From positions 3,100,001-3,164,000 of the forward strand of contig NZ_CP106951.1 of the NCBI RefSeq assembly GCF_030419005.1: a DNA stretch of 64,000 nt. The letters run 5' to 3'. The stretch is from Eleftheria terrae. GTDB lineage: Bacteria; Pseudomonadota; Gammaproteobacteria; Burkholderiales; Burkholderiaceae_C. This document shows positions 16,763 to 24,757 of this stretch, piece after piece. The notes beneath the pieces are model-generated. The model did not search any database. It was given only the letters and a program-made list of their open reading frames with translations, and was not told the origin of the DNA. How positions within the stretch are numbered: the stretch's first letter is position 1; each line of letters begins with the position of its first letter. The translations under genes and the position numbers were made by a program.

Positions 16763-17592
16763 GCGGCGGTCCTTTGCGGTTCGTTGTTGATGGTTTTGTG
16801 AGTGGCGGCGCACTTGGCGATCAGCGCGCCGAGGTCGGGCGGCTCCAGCAGGTCGAGCGAGCCGGAGCGGTCCTTGGCGGGGTAGCCGTAGGGATTGAGG
16901 TTGTGGGTGACGAAGGCGCGGAAGGCGCTGCCGTCCTCGGACTTGATCTTGGCGAGCGTCACGACCTCGTCGACCACGCCGGGCAGCTCGTTGGCGGTCT
17001 TGCTGCCCTCGATCTGTGGCAGGAACACCTTGCGGTTGAAGTCGTCCAGGCGCTCTTCCAGGATCGCCACGAAGACGACGTGCTTGCCGCGGGCGTGCTG
17101 CAGGTGCGTGAGCGCACCAATCATCTCGGCGCCCAGCAGCCCGTAGGCGCCGCGCGTGTCCGGCTTGCCGGTGCGCTCGGAGAACGCCTGCGGCTGCGTC
17201 TTGGCCCACGCCAGGCACCAGCGGGCCAGGACCGTGAGGCTGTCGACGAAGTAGCAGTCGTACTTGTCCAGCTGCGCGGGGTCGCCGTAGCGCTGGCAGA
17301 CGTGATCGAAGTGCGCCTGCGAGAACGGCGCGTCGGCAGGCAGCGCTGGGTTCGGCCCTGCCAGGAACACCACCGTGTCGCGGAACTCGGACCAAGTTGC
17401 CGGGCGCAATGTGTCGCCCCGCCAGTCCTTGACGGCCAGGTCGCCCGCTTCCAGGTCGACGAACAGTGTGCTCGCCTCGGGCAGCGTCCTGAGCTGGCTT
17501 GTCTTGCCAATCCCCGGCCTGCCCAGCAGCACCAGCTTCACGCCGGTGCGCTCCGCCAGCCGCTGCTCGGCGGTGATGATGGGGAGCGCCAT
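16759..17592 (-). CDS. Sak4-like AAA/RecA-fold ATPase (putative single-strand annealing protein)
   Basis: A 277-residue protein with Walker A GRPGIGKTS (about residues 24-32), LFVDLEAGD and the Walker B region YDCYFVDSLTV. The later segment GKHVVFVAILEERLD resembles RecA-type motor proteins. This matches phage AAA_24/Sak4-type ATPases, which anneal or exchange strands with an SSB partner. The partner gene directly downstream and the exonuclease two genes further form a phage recombination set. The start shares one base with the stop of the upstream gene. Annealing activity is inferred. Confidence 0.75.
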   Translation of the reverse strand: MALPIITAEQRLAERTGVKLVLLGRPGIGKTSQLRTLPEASTLFVDLEAGDLAVKDWRGDTLRPATWSEFRDTVVFLAGPNPALPADAPFSQAHFDHVCQRYGDPAQLDKYDCYFVDSLTVLARWCLAWAKTQPQAFSERTGKPDTRGAYGLLGAEMIGALTHLQHARGKHVVFVAILEERLDDFNRKVFLPQIEGSKTANELPGVVDEVVTLAKIKSEDGSAFRAFVTHNLNPYGYPAKDRSGSLDLLEPPDLGALIAKCAATHKTINNEPQRTAA

Positions 17593-18119
17593 CAGTTCGC
17601 CTCCTTGGCATCGAGGTGCAGGGTGATGCTCGCCTTGCCGGGCTCAACCGCCCGTGCCGGCGCGAACTGCTCCTGCAGGCTGGGTGGCCAGCTCTTGAAC
17701 TTCGTCTCGGAAACGGACAGCTTGGCGTCGATGTAGTGCTCGACCTTCTCGCCGCCAGCGACGATGCGCTCGGCCAGCTGGTGCAGCTGCTGCTGGTCCC
17801 ACTTGACGCGCTTGGGTAGCTCGAAGGTGATCTGGACACTGCCGTCGCGGCCGTTCACGGTGCCGAAGTCGCGACCGGAGTCCCGCAGGGCCTGCCGGCT
17901 GGTGGCGCCGTAGGCGGCGTCCAGCGCCGCGGCAAGCTTCTGCTCCGCCTGGCGCAGCCATGCCGCGGCGTCCTGCAGCTGGCGCTGGACGTCGGCCTTG
18001 TGAACGGCGGGCATCGCTGCCAGCTCGGCAACGGTGAGGGCGGCAATCGCCGGCAGCGCGGACAGCTCGGTCACGTGGCAGCCGGGCAGCGCCGTATCGG
18101 TCGTGGTGATGTGGTTCAT
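17592..18119 (-). CDS. Hypothetical phage protein of the recombination block
   Basis: About 175 residues from ATG 18119, with GAGGG upstream of the start. The N-terminal half is helical (VAELAAMPAVHKADVQRQL, QAEQKLAAALDAAYG), and the C-terminal half has a beta segment (SVQITFELPKRVKWD) with LSVSETKFKSWP. It has no family I can name. It is always one step from the Sak4-like ATPase here (one-base overlap), so it probably takes part in the same process. Confidence 0.65.
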   Translation of the reverse strand: MNHITTTDTALPGCHVTELSALPAIAALTVAELAAMPAVHKADVQRQLQDAAAWLRQAEQKLAAALDAAYGATSRQALRDSGRDFGTVNGRDGSVQITFELPKRVKWDQQQLHQLAERIVAGGEKVEHYIDAKLSVSETKFKSWPPSLQEQFAPARAVEPGKASITLHLDAKEAN

Positions 18120-18129
18120 GACCGCGCCC

Positions 18130-18414
18130 TCACTGACCCGCACGCTGCGACGTCGAGCTGTAGACCGCGGCCCGCTCGAACTCCACGATCGCCTCGACGG
18201 GGTAGCCGACCCGCTTCGACAGCTTCAGGTACTTCGGGCCGCGGCCCTCGTGGCGCCAGCGTGCCAGCGTCTTGTGATTGATGCCCCAGCGGTGGGCCAG
18301 CTCGTGCTCGCTGAGGACTTGGCGCTGTACCGGCGTGGCGAGATCCGCCACCGCTGCGGCGAGCTGATGGGCCGCGCTTTGCGCCGCTCGGCCCTTGGGT
18401 GAAGAGATGAACAT
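18130..18414 (-). CDS. Helix-turn-helix regulator or excisionase-like protein
   Basis: A 94-residue protein from ATG 18414 (MFISSPKGRAAQSAAHQ), with AGGAAGG five bases upstream. The core LSEHELAHRWGINHKTLARW followed by RHEGRGPKYLKLSKRVGYPV is the MerR/AlpA-type winged helix, including the typical P-x-Y-x-K-x-x-x-R-V-x-Y wing. It is the first gene of the long minus-strand early operon and starts 56 bases from the edge of the dodecamer array, which makes it the obvious candidate to bind that array. Confidence 0.75.
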   Translation of the reverse strand: MFISSPKGRAAQSAAHQLAAAVADLATPVQRQVLSEHELAHRWGINHKTLARWRHEGRGPKYLKLSKRVGYPVEAIVEFERAAVYSSTSQRAGQ

Positions 18415-18469
18415 GGAACCTTCCTGTGTTGATGTGCGATGCACAGGAAGGATTGAAGAACTATCTTGA

Positions 18470-18686
18470 GGAACTGATAAGGGAACGAAAGTTCCTCATT
18501 CAGCGGTTGTTCAGTTCCTTATGGAAGCCGCATGAACACTGGCTTCTTGCCTTCATGGCGAACCGAGTTCCCCATGCAGTTCCTTAAGATTCGCCCCAGT
18601 TCCTTATGCAGTTCCCTATGAATCGGGCCAGTTCCTCATGCGGTTCCTTATGCAGTTCCTTATAGGACTGACATCGGTTCCTTATG
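18470..18686. repeat. Array of about twelve dodecamer repeats, consensus CAGTTCCTTATG
   Basis: On the plus strand the core GTTCC occurs at 18491, 18514, 18567, 18579, 18599, 18611, 18631, 18643, 18655 and 18677, mostly inside (C)AGTTCCTTATG. Two inverted cores (GGAAC) lie at 18470 and 18482. Spacings are repeatedly 12 or 20 bases (12, 20, 12, 20, 12, 12), so sites are phased by about one or two helical turns. The array fills the interval upstream of the minus-strand early operon. It fits an iteron-type replication origin or a cooperative operator; the sequence alone does not separate these. Confidence 0.85.
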
Positions 18687-18748
18687 ACGTAGCGCTGCTG
18701 CAACAAATGACGCCGCAGACCCCAAGGGCCGCGGCCTCCCAAACGCAA

Positions 18749-18771
18749 ACGGCGAGCCGACGGCTCGCCGT
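18749..18771 (-). terminator. Hairpin after the 317-residue phage gene
   Basis: A perfect 10-base stem with a 3-base loop (18749-18758 pairs with 18762-18771, loop GAC). It sits 44 bases past the stop of the minus-strand gene at 18815. The T-tract on that strand is weak (TTGCGTTT). It could insulate the dodecamer array from read-through. Confidence 0.55.
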
Positions 18772-18814
18772 TGTCGCTTCGAATGTCGAACGATCCGCTC
18801 GACTCAGCTGCTGC

Positions 18815-19768
18815 TCACGGTGATGTGCGGGCAGGCGGCTTGGAGCGAAGGCAATGCCCCGGCCTGGCGATGGGCATCGAGTAGGTGCCGCGCTGTCGAT
18901 GCGTGATGACCAGCGCTCGATAGGCATACAGCGGCCCTTCGTACTCCGGTTCGCCCTTGTTGCACGCCTTCACCTTGAAGAGGTCACCGGGCTTCTCGCT
19001 GCTCAGCCCGGCCAGGCGCATGATCTCCTCGGCGGCGAGGCACTTCCCCTTGGCCAACCAGAGCGCCTTGAAAATCGCAGCCTGGGCATCCGTCAGCCAG
19101 ATCACGCCATGCGGCCAGTCGGCCAGCTGCACGCAGCGGAAGTCAAATGCAAAGGGCGCCGGCGTGGGCTCAATCGCGCCGGGCCGCCAGATCGGTTTTT
19201 CGAGGGCGTCACTGGCAGGGGTCCGTTGTTCGGCCAGGCGCTTCGTGCCCTCCTGCGCTGATGCGCCATCCTCAGCGCGACTGCATGGTTGCGCTCGCCC
19301 GGGGCGGGCCGCCCTGTCGAATCCGGACGGCACCGCCTCAGCTGCCCCCGCGCTGACCTCCTGTACATGGCCCCCGCGCAGTCCGTCCAGGCACAAATCG
19401 ATCGCGTCACAGGCTTGCTCGAACACATCGCGATGGTGGACCAGCAACCAGAAGGACCGGTGCAGATCATGCTGGCAGCCGGCCAGGCCGTGCAGCACGT
19501 CGTCGCGCCCGTCAGCCGCCTTGAGCATCGCCTTACGGCCCAGGGAGTTGGCCAGCCGCGCGCCACGCTGGAATCGCTCCATGAACTCGGGCGGCAGTTC
19601 ACCGCTGGCCAGCTTCTCGATGGCGCAGTCCAGGATCCGTGCCATCTCCTTGAGGGCCACGGGGCGTTGCTGATAACGGAAGTGGGGGCCTTGCTGAGGC
19701 CGCTGCTGCCGCACCTGGTGATGACCAAGATGCGAATGGGCCTCGTTCGAGGCCCGCCTTTTCTTCAT
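18815..19768 (-). CDS. Phage protein with C-terminal winged-helix-like domain
   Basis: A 317-residue protein; GGAGAAGAAG lies just before the ATG. The N-terminal region is basic and helical (ALKEMARILDCAIEKLASGE). The middle is low-complexity. The C-terminal part (about 215-300) has WLTDAQAAIFKALWLAKGKC, AEEIMRLAGL and a basic YRALVITHRQRGTYSM, a pattern like a winged helix of the response-regulator type. It is transcribed toward the dodecamer array and ends in a hairpin. It may be a phage regulator or a replication initiator. No family is recognised. Confidence 0.6.
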   Translation of the reverse strand: MKKRRASNEAHSHLGHHQVRQQRPQQGPHFRYQQRPVALKEMARILDCAIEKLASGELPPEFMERFQRGARLANSLGRKAMLKAADGRDDVLHGLAGCQHDLHRSFWLLVHHRDVFEQACDAIDLCLDGLRGGHVQEVSAGAAEAVPSGFDRAARPGRAQPCSRAEDGASAQEGTKRLAEQRTPASDALEKPIWRPGAIEPTPAPFAFDFRCVQLADWPHGVIWLTDAQAAIFKALWLAKGKCLAAEEIMRLAGLSSEKPGDLFKVKACNKGEPEYEGPLYAYRALVITHRQRGTYSMPIARPGHCLRSKPPARTSP

Positions 19769-19810
19769 TCTTCTTCTCCAAGATCCGGGCCGGCACCTCC
19801 GGCCCGTTGC

Positions 19811-19933
19811 TCACGCAGTGCTGCAGGTTTGCTCAATCCACCAGCGGATGCGCCGGCCTTCGACGGCTATGCGATGTCGATCTGCCATTCGGCGCTGATC
19901 GGCCTCTGCACGTTTGCTGCTGAAGTTGTTCAT
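19811..19933 (-). CDS. Very small phage ORF
   Basis: A 40-residue frame from ATG 19933 (MNNFSSKRAEADQRRMADRH) with GGAG five bases upstream. It lies just before the 317-residue gene in the same direction. The protein is very basic and ends WWIEQTCSTA. No homology can be claimed. It could be a leader peptide or a small DNA-binding protein. Confidence 0.45.
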   Translation of the reverse strand: MNNFSSKRAEADQRRMADRHRIAVEGRRIRWWIEQTCSTA

Positions 19934-20101
19934 AAGGTCTCCAAGTAGTTAAGGTTCTTTACTGCGAGCGCAAATGGTAGTTGCGCATACATCTGCTATC
20001 AAGCCATCCACCCCTGTCAGCCCAGCGAGGGAGCGCAAAGGAGTTACGCCAACCGAGGCTGCGTCCTAGCATCGGATTGGTTTGTTCGTGAACTTCTTCT
20101 C

Positions 20102-20335
20102 ATGCGTCTGCAAGAACCTTCCTTTCTCGGCCATCGCCAAGCGCAAGCCGACCCACCTCGTCATCCACACCAGGAGATCGCCGACCTGCTGGCCCTCGCG
20201 CTACTGCGGCTGCAGCTGCGTACCAGTGCGGCGCCTACGCCACTGCATTCGCCGGCCCCGCTGGTTGGACTTCACTTCCTGCCCGAGCAGAGCGTCAATG
20301 CCAACCCGTCTCGACTAGAAGGAGTTGACGCATGA
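20102..20335 (+). CDS. Small phage protein upstream of DUF2924 gene
   Basis: A 77-residue frame ending in TGA that overlaps the DUF2924 start as ATGA. The segment HQEIADLLALALLRLQLR and the C-terminal LVGLHFLPEQSVNANPSRL look like the small proteins commonly found ahead of DUF2924-recombinase pairs. No strong ribosome site precedes the ATG. Function unknown. The overlap is the main support. Confidence 0.55.
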   Translation: MRLQEPSFLGHRQAQADPPRHPHQEIADLLALALLRLQLRTSAAPTPLHSPAPLVGLHFLPEQSVNANPSRLEGVDA

Positions 20336-20805
20336 AGACACCGGCATCTGCAAACGCCGGCACTGGCCACATCGCTGAGCAGATCGCTCAGTTGCCCTAC
20401 CTGCCGATGGAGAATCTGTGGACGCTGTGGGATGAGCTCTTTGAGCAGCGGCCGAACCATCGCAATCGCACCTACCTGGAGACCCGCCTCGCCTACCGGC
20501 TGCAGGAGCGCGCCTTCGGCGGTTTGTCGCCCTCGGTGCGCCGTCGGCTGGAGCGGATCGGCGAGACCGGCATCGTGCCGCGGCTCAGTCAACGGGAAGC
20601 AAACAGCCTGCTGCCCGGCACGCTCCTGACGCGTGAGTACGACGGGGTCGTGCACCGGGTGGTCGTCCGGGGGCCGGGCGACTTCGAGCACCGGGGCAGG
20701 CGCTACAAGAGCCTCTCGGCCATCGCCCGCGCCATCACGGGAACACAGTGGAGCGGGCCCGCCTTCTTTGGCCTCAAAGCGTCTCGCCGGGGAGACAAGG
20801 CATGA
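20332..20805 (+). CDS. DUF2924 domain protein
   Basis: A 157-residue basic protein starting MKTPASANAGTGHIAEQIAQ, with GAAGGAG ahead of the ATG. The family is recognised by LWDELFEQRPNHRNRTYLET, RLAYRLQERAFGGLS and the C-terminal GTLLTREYDGVVHRVVV plus RRYKSLSAIARAITGTQWSGPAFF. DUF2924 genes are nearly always paired with a large serine recombinase in phages and islands. The second half is related to SLATT-unlike small basic DNA-binding modules, but no activity is established. Overlaps the recombinase start by four bases. Confidence 0.88.
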   Translation: MKTPASANAGTGHIAEQIAQLPYLPMENLWTLWDELFEQRPNHRNRTYLETRLAYRLQERAFGGLSPSVRRRLERIGETGIVPRLSQREANSLLPGTLLTREYDGVVHRVVVRGPGDFEHRGRRYKSLSAIARAITGTQWSGPAFFGLKASRRGDKA

Positions 20806-22217
20806 GGACGGCACGAGGAGCGATGTCCGCGCCTGTGGTTGCAAAGCGTCGTTGCGCCGTCTACACCCGCAAGTCGACGGACGAGGGCCTGGACCAGGAG
20901 TACAACAGCCTGGAAGCCCAACGGGACGCCGGCCTGGCCTACATCGCCAGCCAGCGGCATGAAGGGTGGGTGGCGGTGGCCGATGGCTACGACGACCCGG
21001 CCTATTCCGGCGGCAACCTGGAGCGCCCCGCGCTGCAGCGCCTCATGAAGGACATCGAGGCCGGTCGCATCGATATCGTGGTCGTCTACAAGATCGACCG
21101 CCTGACCCGCAGCCTGGCCGACTTCGCTCGCCTGGTGGAGGTGTTCGACCGCTGTGGCGTGTCTTTTGTCTCGGTCACCCAGCAGTTCAACACCACCACC
21201 AGCATGGGCCGGCTGACGCTCAATGTGCTGCTGTCTTTCGCCCAGTTCGAGCGCGAGGTCACCGGGGAGCGCATCCGCGACAAGATCGCGGCCAGCAAGG
21301 CCAAGGGGCTGTGGATGGGCGGCATGCCGCCGCTGGGCTACGACGTCGTGGACCGAAAGCTGGTGGTCAACGAGGCAGAGGCGGAGCTGGTGCGACACAT
21401 CTTCCGCCGGTACGCCGAGCATGGCTCGGCGGCCACGCTGGTGCGCGAGCTGGCCGTCGAGGGGCGCACCACCAAGACGTGGGTAACGCAGTCCGGCAAG
21501 CTGCGCGAGGGCCGGCCCATCGACCAGCAGTACCTCTTCCTGCTGCTGCGCAACCGGGTCTACCTTGGCGAGATGGTGCACAAGGGCGAGCGCTATGCGG
21601 GACAGCACCCGGCCATCGTTTCCCCTGCCCTGTGGGACGCTGCGCATGTGTTGATCGACGAACGCAAGCAGGGTCCCCGCCAGCGCCGCTCGGAGAACCC
21701 GTCGCTGCTGACGGGCCTGCTGTTCGCGCCCGATGGCCAGCGCATGCTGCCGACCTACACCGACAAGAAGAACGGCAAGCGCTATCGCTACTACGCGCCC
21801 TACCTCTACAAGCGTCGGTCAGCCTCCGCGGTGCAGCACCCTGGCCGCCGCAGCATCGGGTTGATTCCAGCGGCCGAGATCGAAGCAGCCGTGCTGCAGC
21901 AGATCCACGCCGCATTGCGGCAGCCGGAGATGCTGATTGCCACCTGGCGCTCAGCGCAAGGTCACGCTGCCGGTGCTGAGATCGACGAGCCCCGGGCAGT
22001 GGTGACGCTGCAGCGCATCGGTGACGTCTGGGATCAGCTTTTCCCGGCCGAGCAGCAGCGCATTGCCCGCTTGCTCATCGAACGGGTCCAGCTGCGCGAC
22101 GACGGGCTGGACATCGTCTGGCACAGCGACGGCTGGCAGGGCTTTGGGCCGGAGATCCACGGGCATCCCTTCGTGGAGGAGCAGCGGATGGTGGATGCCG
22201 AAGTGGAGTTGGCGTGA
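20802..22217 (+). CDS. Large serine recombinase (phage integrase)
   Basis: About 471 residues from ATG 20802 (GGGGAG seven bases upstream, ATGA overlap). A second possible start is ATG 20823. The N-terminal resolvase domain has the catalytic serine in YTRKSTDEG (about residue 25) and VYKIDRLTRSLADFARLVE with the conserved arginines. The recombinase domain contains GRTTKTWVTQSGKLREGRPI. The zinc-beta-ribbon/coiled-coil region follows, but the classical CxxC ribbon is not obvious. It would integrate and excise the prophage. The target core is not visible. Confidence 0.9.
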   Translation: MRTARGAMSAPVVAKRRCAVYTRKSTDEGLDQEYNSLEAQRDAGLAYIASQRHEGWVAVADGYDDPAYSGGNLERPALQRLMKDIEAGRIDIVVVYKIDRLTRSLADFARLVEVFDRCGVSFVSVTQQFNTTTSMGRLTLNVLLSFAQFEREVTGERIRDKIAASKAKGLWMGGMPPLGYDVVDRKLVVNEAEAELVRHIFRRYAEHGSAATLVRELAVEGRTTKTWVTQSGKLREGRPIDQQYLFLLLRNRVYLGEMVHKGERYAGQHPAIVSPALWDAAHVLIDERKQGPRQRRSENPSLLTGLLFAPDGQRMLPTYTDKKNGKRYRYYAPYLYKRRSASAVQHPGRRSIGLIPAAEIEAAVLQQIHAALRQPEMLIATWRSAQGHAAGAEIDEPRAVVTLQRIGDVWDQLFPAEQQRIARLLIERVQLRDDGLDIVWHSDGWQGFGPEIHGHPFVEEQRMVDAEVELA

Positions 22218-22693
22218 TGGAGCAAGCAACGCGTCCGGTCGTCAGCCCACGACGTACGGTCACCGTTGAGCCGGCGGGCGAACCACGGCAGTACCGCGAT
22301 GGGGTACAGAACGTCACCTTCGTGCCGCTGTCCATCAAGCGGCGTCACAACCGCAAGCTGCTTACTCCGCCACCTGGCGCCCCGGCGCTGAAGACGCAGG
22401 CCACACTGGATGCCTCCATGATCAAGATGCTGGGCAAGGCGTTCTACTGGCAGCGGCTGATCGACAGCGGCGAAGTGCTGCATGCCAGCGACCTGGCCCG
22501 CAAGCTGAAGCTGGAGCCCGGCTGGGTGGCCGAGGTGCTGCGGCTGACCCTGCTTGCGCCCGACATCGTGGAGGCCGTCGTGGAAGGCAAGCAGCCACCG
22601 CACCTGCACTTCCACCTGTTGCGGGGGCGCGAGGACTTGCTACCGCGGATGTGGCAGGCGCAGCGCGAGTTGCTGGGCTTGCCTTTTCGATGA
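22217..22693 (+). CDS. HTH protein following the recombinase
   Basis: A 158-residue protein from ATG 22217, sharing one base with the recombinase stop (GTG 22214 is also possible). The core SDLARKLKLEPGWVAEVLRLTLLAPDIVEAV is a ParB/Noc-like helix-turn-helix; shorter parts are HASDLARKLKLEPGW and VLRLTLLAPDI. Basic residues surround it (SIKRRHNRKLL). This third gene of the DUF2924-recombinase cassette is a candidate directionality factor or regulator, inferred from position only. It is the last convincing phage gene before the T6SS region. Confidence 0.7.
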   Translation: MEQATRPVVSPRRTVTVEPAGEPRQYRDGVQNVTFVPLSIKRRHNRKLLTPPPGAPALKTQATLDASMIKMLGKAFYWQRLIDSGEVLHASDLARKLKLEPGWVAEVLRLTLLAPDIVEAVVEGKQPPHLHFHLLRGREDLLPRMWQAQRELLGLPFR

Positions 22694-22990
22694 ACTGGGG
22701 TGGTCGCCGCCAAGGTGGCGCCATCTACGCGGCGGTGCTCCGGAGTACCTGCTCACCGTCGGCCGGCTATGTGGCCGCGGCGCAAAGGGCATCCGACCCG
22801 CATCGACGCCGCCAGCGCTCGCCGTTAACGGCATCGCCCCGGACATGTGCGCGCCCTCATCACTGTTGCTGCGGTCGATGCGCCCCTTTGAACTAGGGAG
22901 GGACGTCTGCCCATCCCGCTACTACAGTCGCGCCCGGGAGGAGTGCCACTTCAGGATGCACTTCGGAATACGAACAACAGTCGGCTTTTC
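22694..22990. other. Prophage right boundary, no gene
   Basis: About 300 bases with no convincing frame. It should contain the right attachment half-site, but the partner at the left end is not in the window, so no core can be defined. Confidence 0.4.
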
Positions 22991-23599
22991 ATGTACACGC
23001 TTGTCTTCAGGCGATATGCGCCTTTCAAAAGTTTCGGTTTCGGTTTCGAGGGCGACGGAAGAGAAGGACCCTCAACACGTCTCGAGGACACGTCCCGAAC
23101 GATGGGAACCGTGGGTTTCGAGCGGGGGTCGGTTACGCCGATTTGCGGCACGAGTTCGGGCAGCACGTTCGTCGGCCTGGGGGCGTATGTTGAGCGCTTG
23201 CTGCGCCGGCATTACTCCGCTGTGCGCTCGTCGGTGAAGGTGACCGGCCGCAGCCTGCAGCAGCTGCGCTTCACCGCGATGACCGCGGGAGCCAACCCAA
23301 TGGTCCCTGGCGCGCCAACAATCGACACCTTCGTCGACATTGTTGCCTCGTTCAGCAGCAACGCTCTGGTGCTGCAAGGGAAGGTGCGGGGTGACAGCTT
23401 TCCGAACGCCGAGGTGTTTGTTGTCGACACCCGAGGTCAGCCGGTCCTGCTTTTCCATTTCGCCACGACCGGTGGGCGCCAGAGCGGCCCGTTCCTGCGG
23501 CTGGCAGGAAACCATTCTGGGCAGACGATTGGCACCTTCGAGAAGCGCATTCCGCTCGACGGCAACGGCGGATTTGTGACTACCGGCACTCGGCGCTGA
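22991..23599 (+). CDS. Hypothetical protein, possibly DUF3238-like
   Basis: About 202 residues from ATG 22991 (MYTLVFRRYAPFKSFGFGF); a longer frame starts at 22943. The motif FGFGFEGDGREGPSTRL followed by TSRTMGTVGFE resembles the GDxR...SRT pattern of DUF3238-type proteins. The C-terminal half is beta-rich (FVDIVASFSSNALVLQGKVR, EVFVVDTRGQPVLLFHF). No signal peptide. It lies between the prophage and the T6SS cluster, facing the latter. It could be a toxin-like or immunity-like accessory, but no activity is evident. Ribosome site weak. Confidence 0.5.
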   Translation: MYTLVFRRYAPFKSFGFGFEGDGREGPSTRLEDTSRTMGTVGFERGSVTPICGTSSGSTFVGLGAYVERLLRRHYSAVRSSVKVTGRSLQQLRFTAMTAGANPMVPGAPTIDTFVDIVASFSSNALVLQGKVRGDSFPNAEVFVVDTRGQPVLLFHFATTGGRQSGPFLRLAGNHSGQTIGTFEKRIPLDGNGGFVTTGTRR

Positions 23600-23660
23600 A
23601 CTGCTGCATTGCCTCTTCGAGGTGGAGGCCGAGGCTCAACCGGAAGTAGCTTCGGCGTCC

Positions 23661-24722
23661 CTATTCTGGCAAGGCCGCGTGCCGTCCTCCGCCGTTGTAT
23701 CGAATTCTGGCCTTCGATTTTCGATTCGCGATCTGTGCCGCGTTGGCACATTCACGGCACCAATGGCCCCGCCGGATTCTTGAGAGCGGCGCGTGCCAAA
23801 GGTGGCCTCGGTCGCACACCCAGCTCAGCTTGGTGGCGGCATTGATATAGGTGCTCGACAGACACTCGCCACCTCGGGCTCGAGCCGCTTCATGCGCCGC
23901 TTCGATGCTCAGCCGCTTGCTGTCCTTCGTGCATTCGAGGCACCATGACCCGTTGAGGACGTTGCCGCCTACAGCTTCCCACCTGTGGCCGTTTCCGCAG
24001 CGGAATCGATAGCGATGGCGTTTGCCAAGGTAGGCATCGCTTTCGCAGCAGCCGCCCTTGTCTGCCGCGGCCGCGTGCAATCGCTCAAGGCCGTCCGACA
24101 GTAGGTAGGCGTGCCGCTTGTGCTCATCTGCACAGGTGCCGCACCAAGAGCCGCGCAGCACTTCCGCACCGATCGCGTCCCACTGGTGATCCCGCGCGCA
24201 TTTGAAGCGATAGCGGTGTAGGCCTCCAAGATAAGCGTCGCTCAGGCACTGCCCGCCGAGACCAGCGGCGATCGTTTGCAGGCGCTGCAATCCGTCCACC
24301 AGCCGCCGCTGGCTCTTGGTTTTCTCTGCTGTGCACCTTGGGCACGCTCCTCGACCAGCTGTCGACAACATGTGCTTCGGAGCGCGCAGCCATTCATGCC
24401 CGCAAGCGCAGCGAAATCGGTGCGCGCTCTCCACGCCCTTCCACTGCGACTCGAGGCATGTCACTCCATCCCGATTGGCGGCTTCGTGCAAGTCCTGAAG
24501 CATCCCCTCGCAGCGGCACTGCTCGCAGAAGCCCTTGCCGCGCAGCAGCACGCTGGGATAGACGTTCAGCTCGTGTCCTCTCCCGCAGAGGAAGCGGTGA
24601 CGGGTGTGCCAGCCGGACCAGGTGTCGTCGAGACACCGCCACCGGAGGCTCGCCACACGCGACCGCAGCCTTTCGCTGCGGCTCAGGATTGGGTGCGGTG
24701 ATTCGGAGAGGCTGTCGTTCAT
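23661..24722 (-). CDS. Protein with five tandem CHCC zinc-ribbon repeats
   Basis: About 353 residues from ATG 24722 (MNDSLSESPHPILSRSERLR). Five repeats of roughly 60-65 residues each carry a C-x3-H pair followed by C-x2-C, for example CGRGHELNV...FCEQC, CARDHQWDA...WCGTC and CDRGHLWHA...WCREC. Between ribbons lie helices such as GLERLHAAAADKGG. This corresponds to the probable zinc-ribbon type seen in DUF4379-like proteins. It follows the PAAR gene 35 bases away and is probably co-expressed with the T6SS genes. It may bind nucleic acid; effector or immunity status is unknown. Confidence 0.75.
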   Translation of the reverse strand: MNDSLSESPHPILSRSERLRSRVASLRWRCLDDTWSGWHTRHRFLCGRGHELNVYPSVLLRGKGFCEQCRCEGMLQDLHEAANRDGVTCLESQWKGVESAHRFRCACGHEWLRAPKHMLSTAGRGACPRCTAEKTKSQRRLVDGLQRLQTIAAGLGGQCLSDAYLGGLHRYRFKCARDHQWDAIGAEVLRGSWCGTCADEHKRHAYLLSDGLERLHAAAADKGGCCESDAYLGKRHRYRFRCGNGHRWEAVGGNVLNGSWCLECTKDSKRLSIEAAHEAARARGGECLSSTYINAATKLSWVCDRGHLWHAPLSRIRRGHWCRECANAAQIANRKSKARIRYNGGGRHAALPE

Positions 24723-24757
24723 GGGAATCGATCGGGAAGGAGCACGCCCGGAACAGC

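Larger units (their letters stand above)
1..22693. mobile_element. Prophage, right-hand part (left end outside window)
   Basis: A continuous set of phage genes: head protease, portal, gpW-like joiner and both terminase subunits on the left, a replication and recombination block in the middle, and a DUF2924/serine recombinase cassette at the right end. No host-type gene interrupts it. The head genes are lambda-like in family (GpA terminase, lambda-type portal), while integration would be by a large serine recombinase rather than a tyrosine integrase. The right border is placed just after the HTH gene that follows the recombinase; no attachment core could be confirmed because the left end is not in the window. 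Capsid and tail genes presumably lie to the left. Intactness cannot be judged. Confidence 0.85.

Noticed and set aside
18470..18686. Dodecamer array as a CRISPR
   Set aside because: Repeats are 12 bases with 0-11 bases between them, far too short for repeats and spacers.
20288..20298. GAGCGTCAATG as a fifth copy of the phage upstream motif
   Set aside because: It lies inside the likely coding frame at 20102-20335 and matches only the first few bases.
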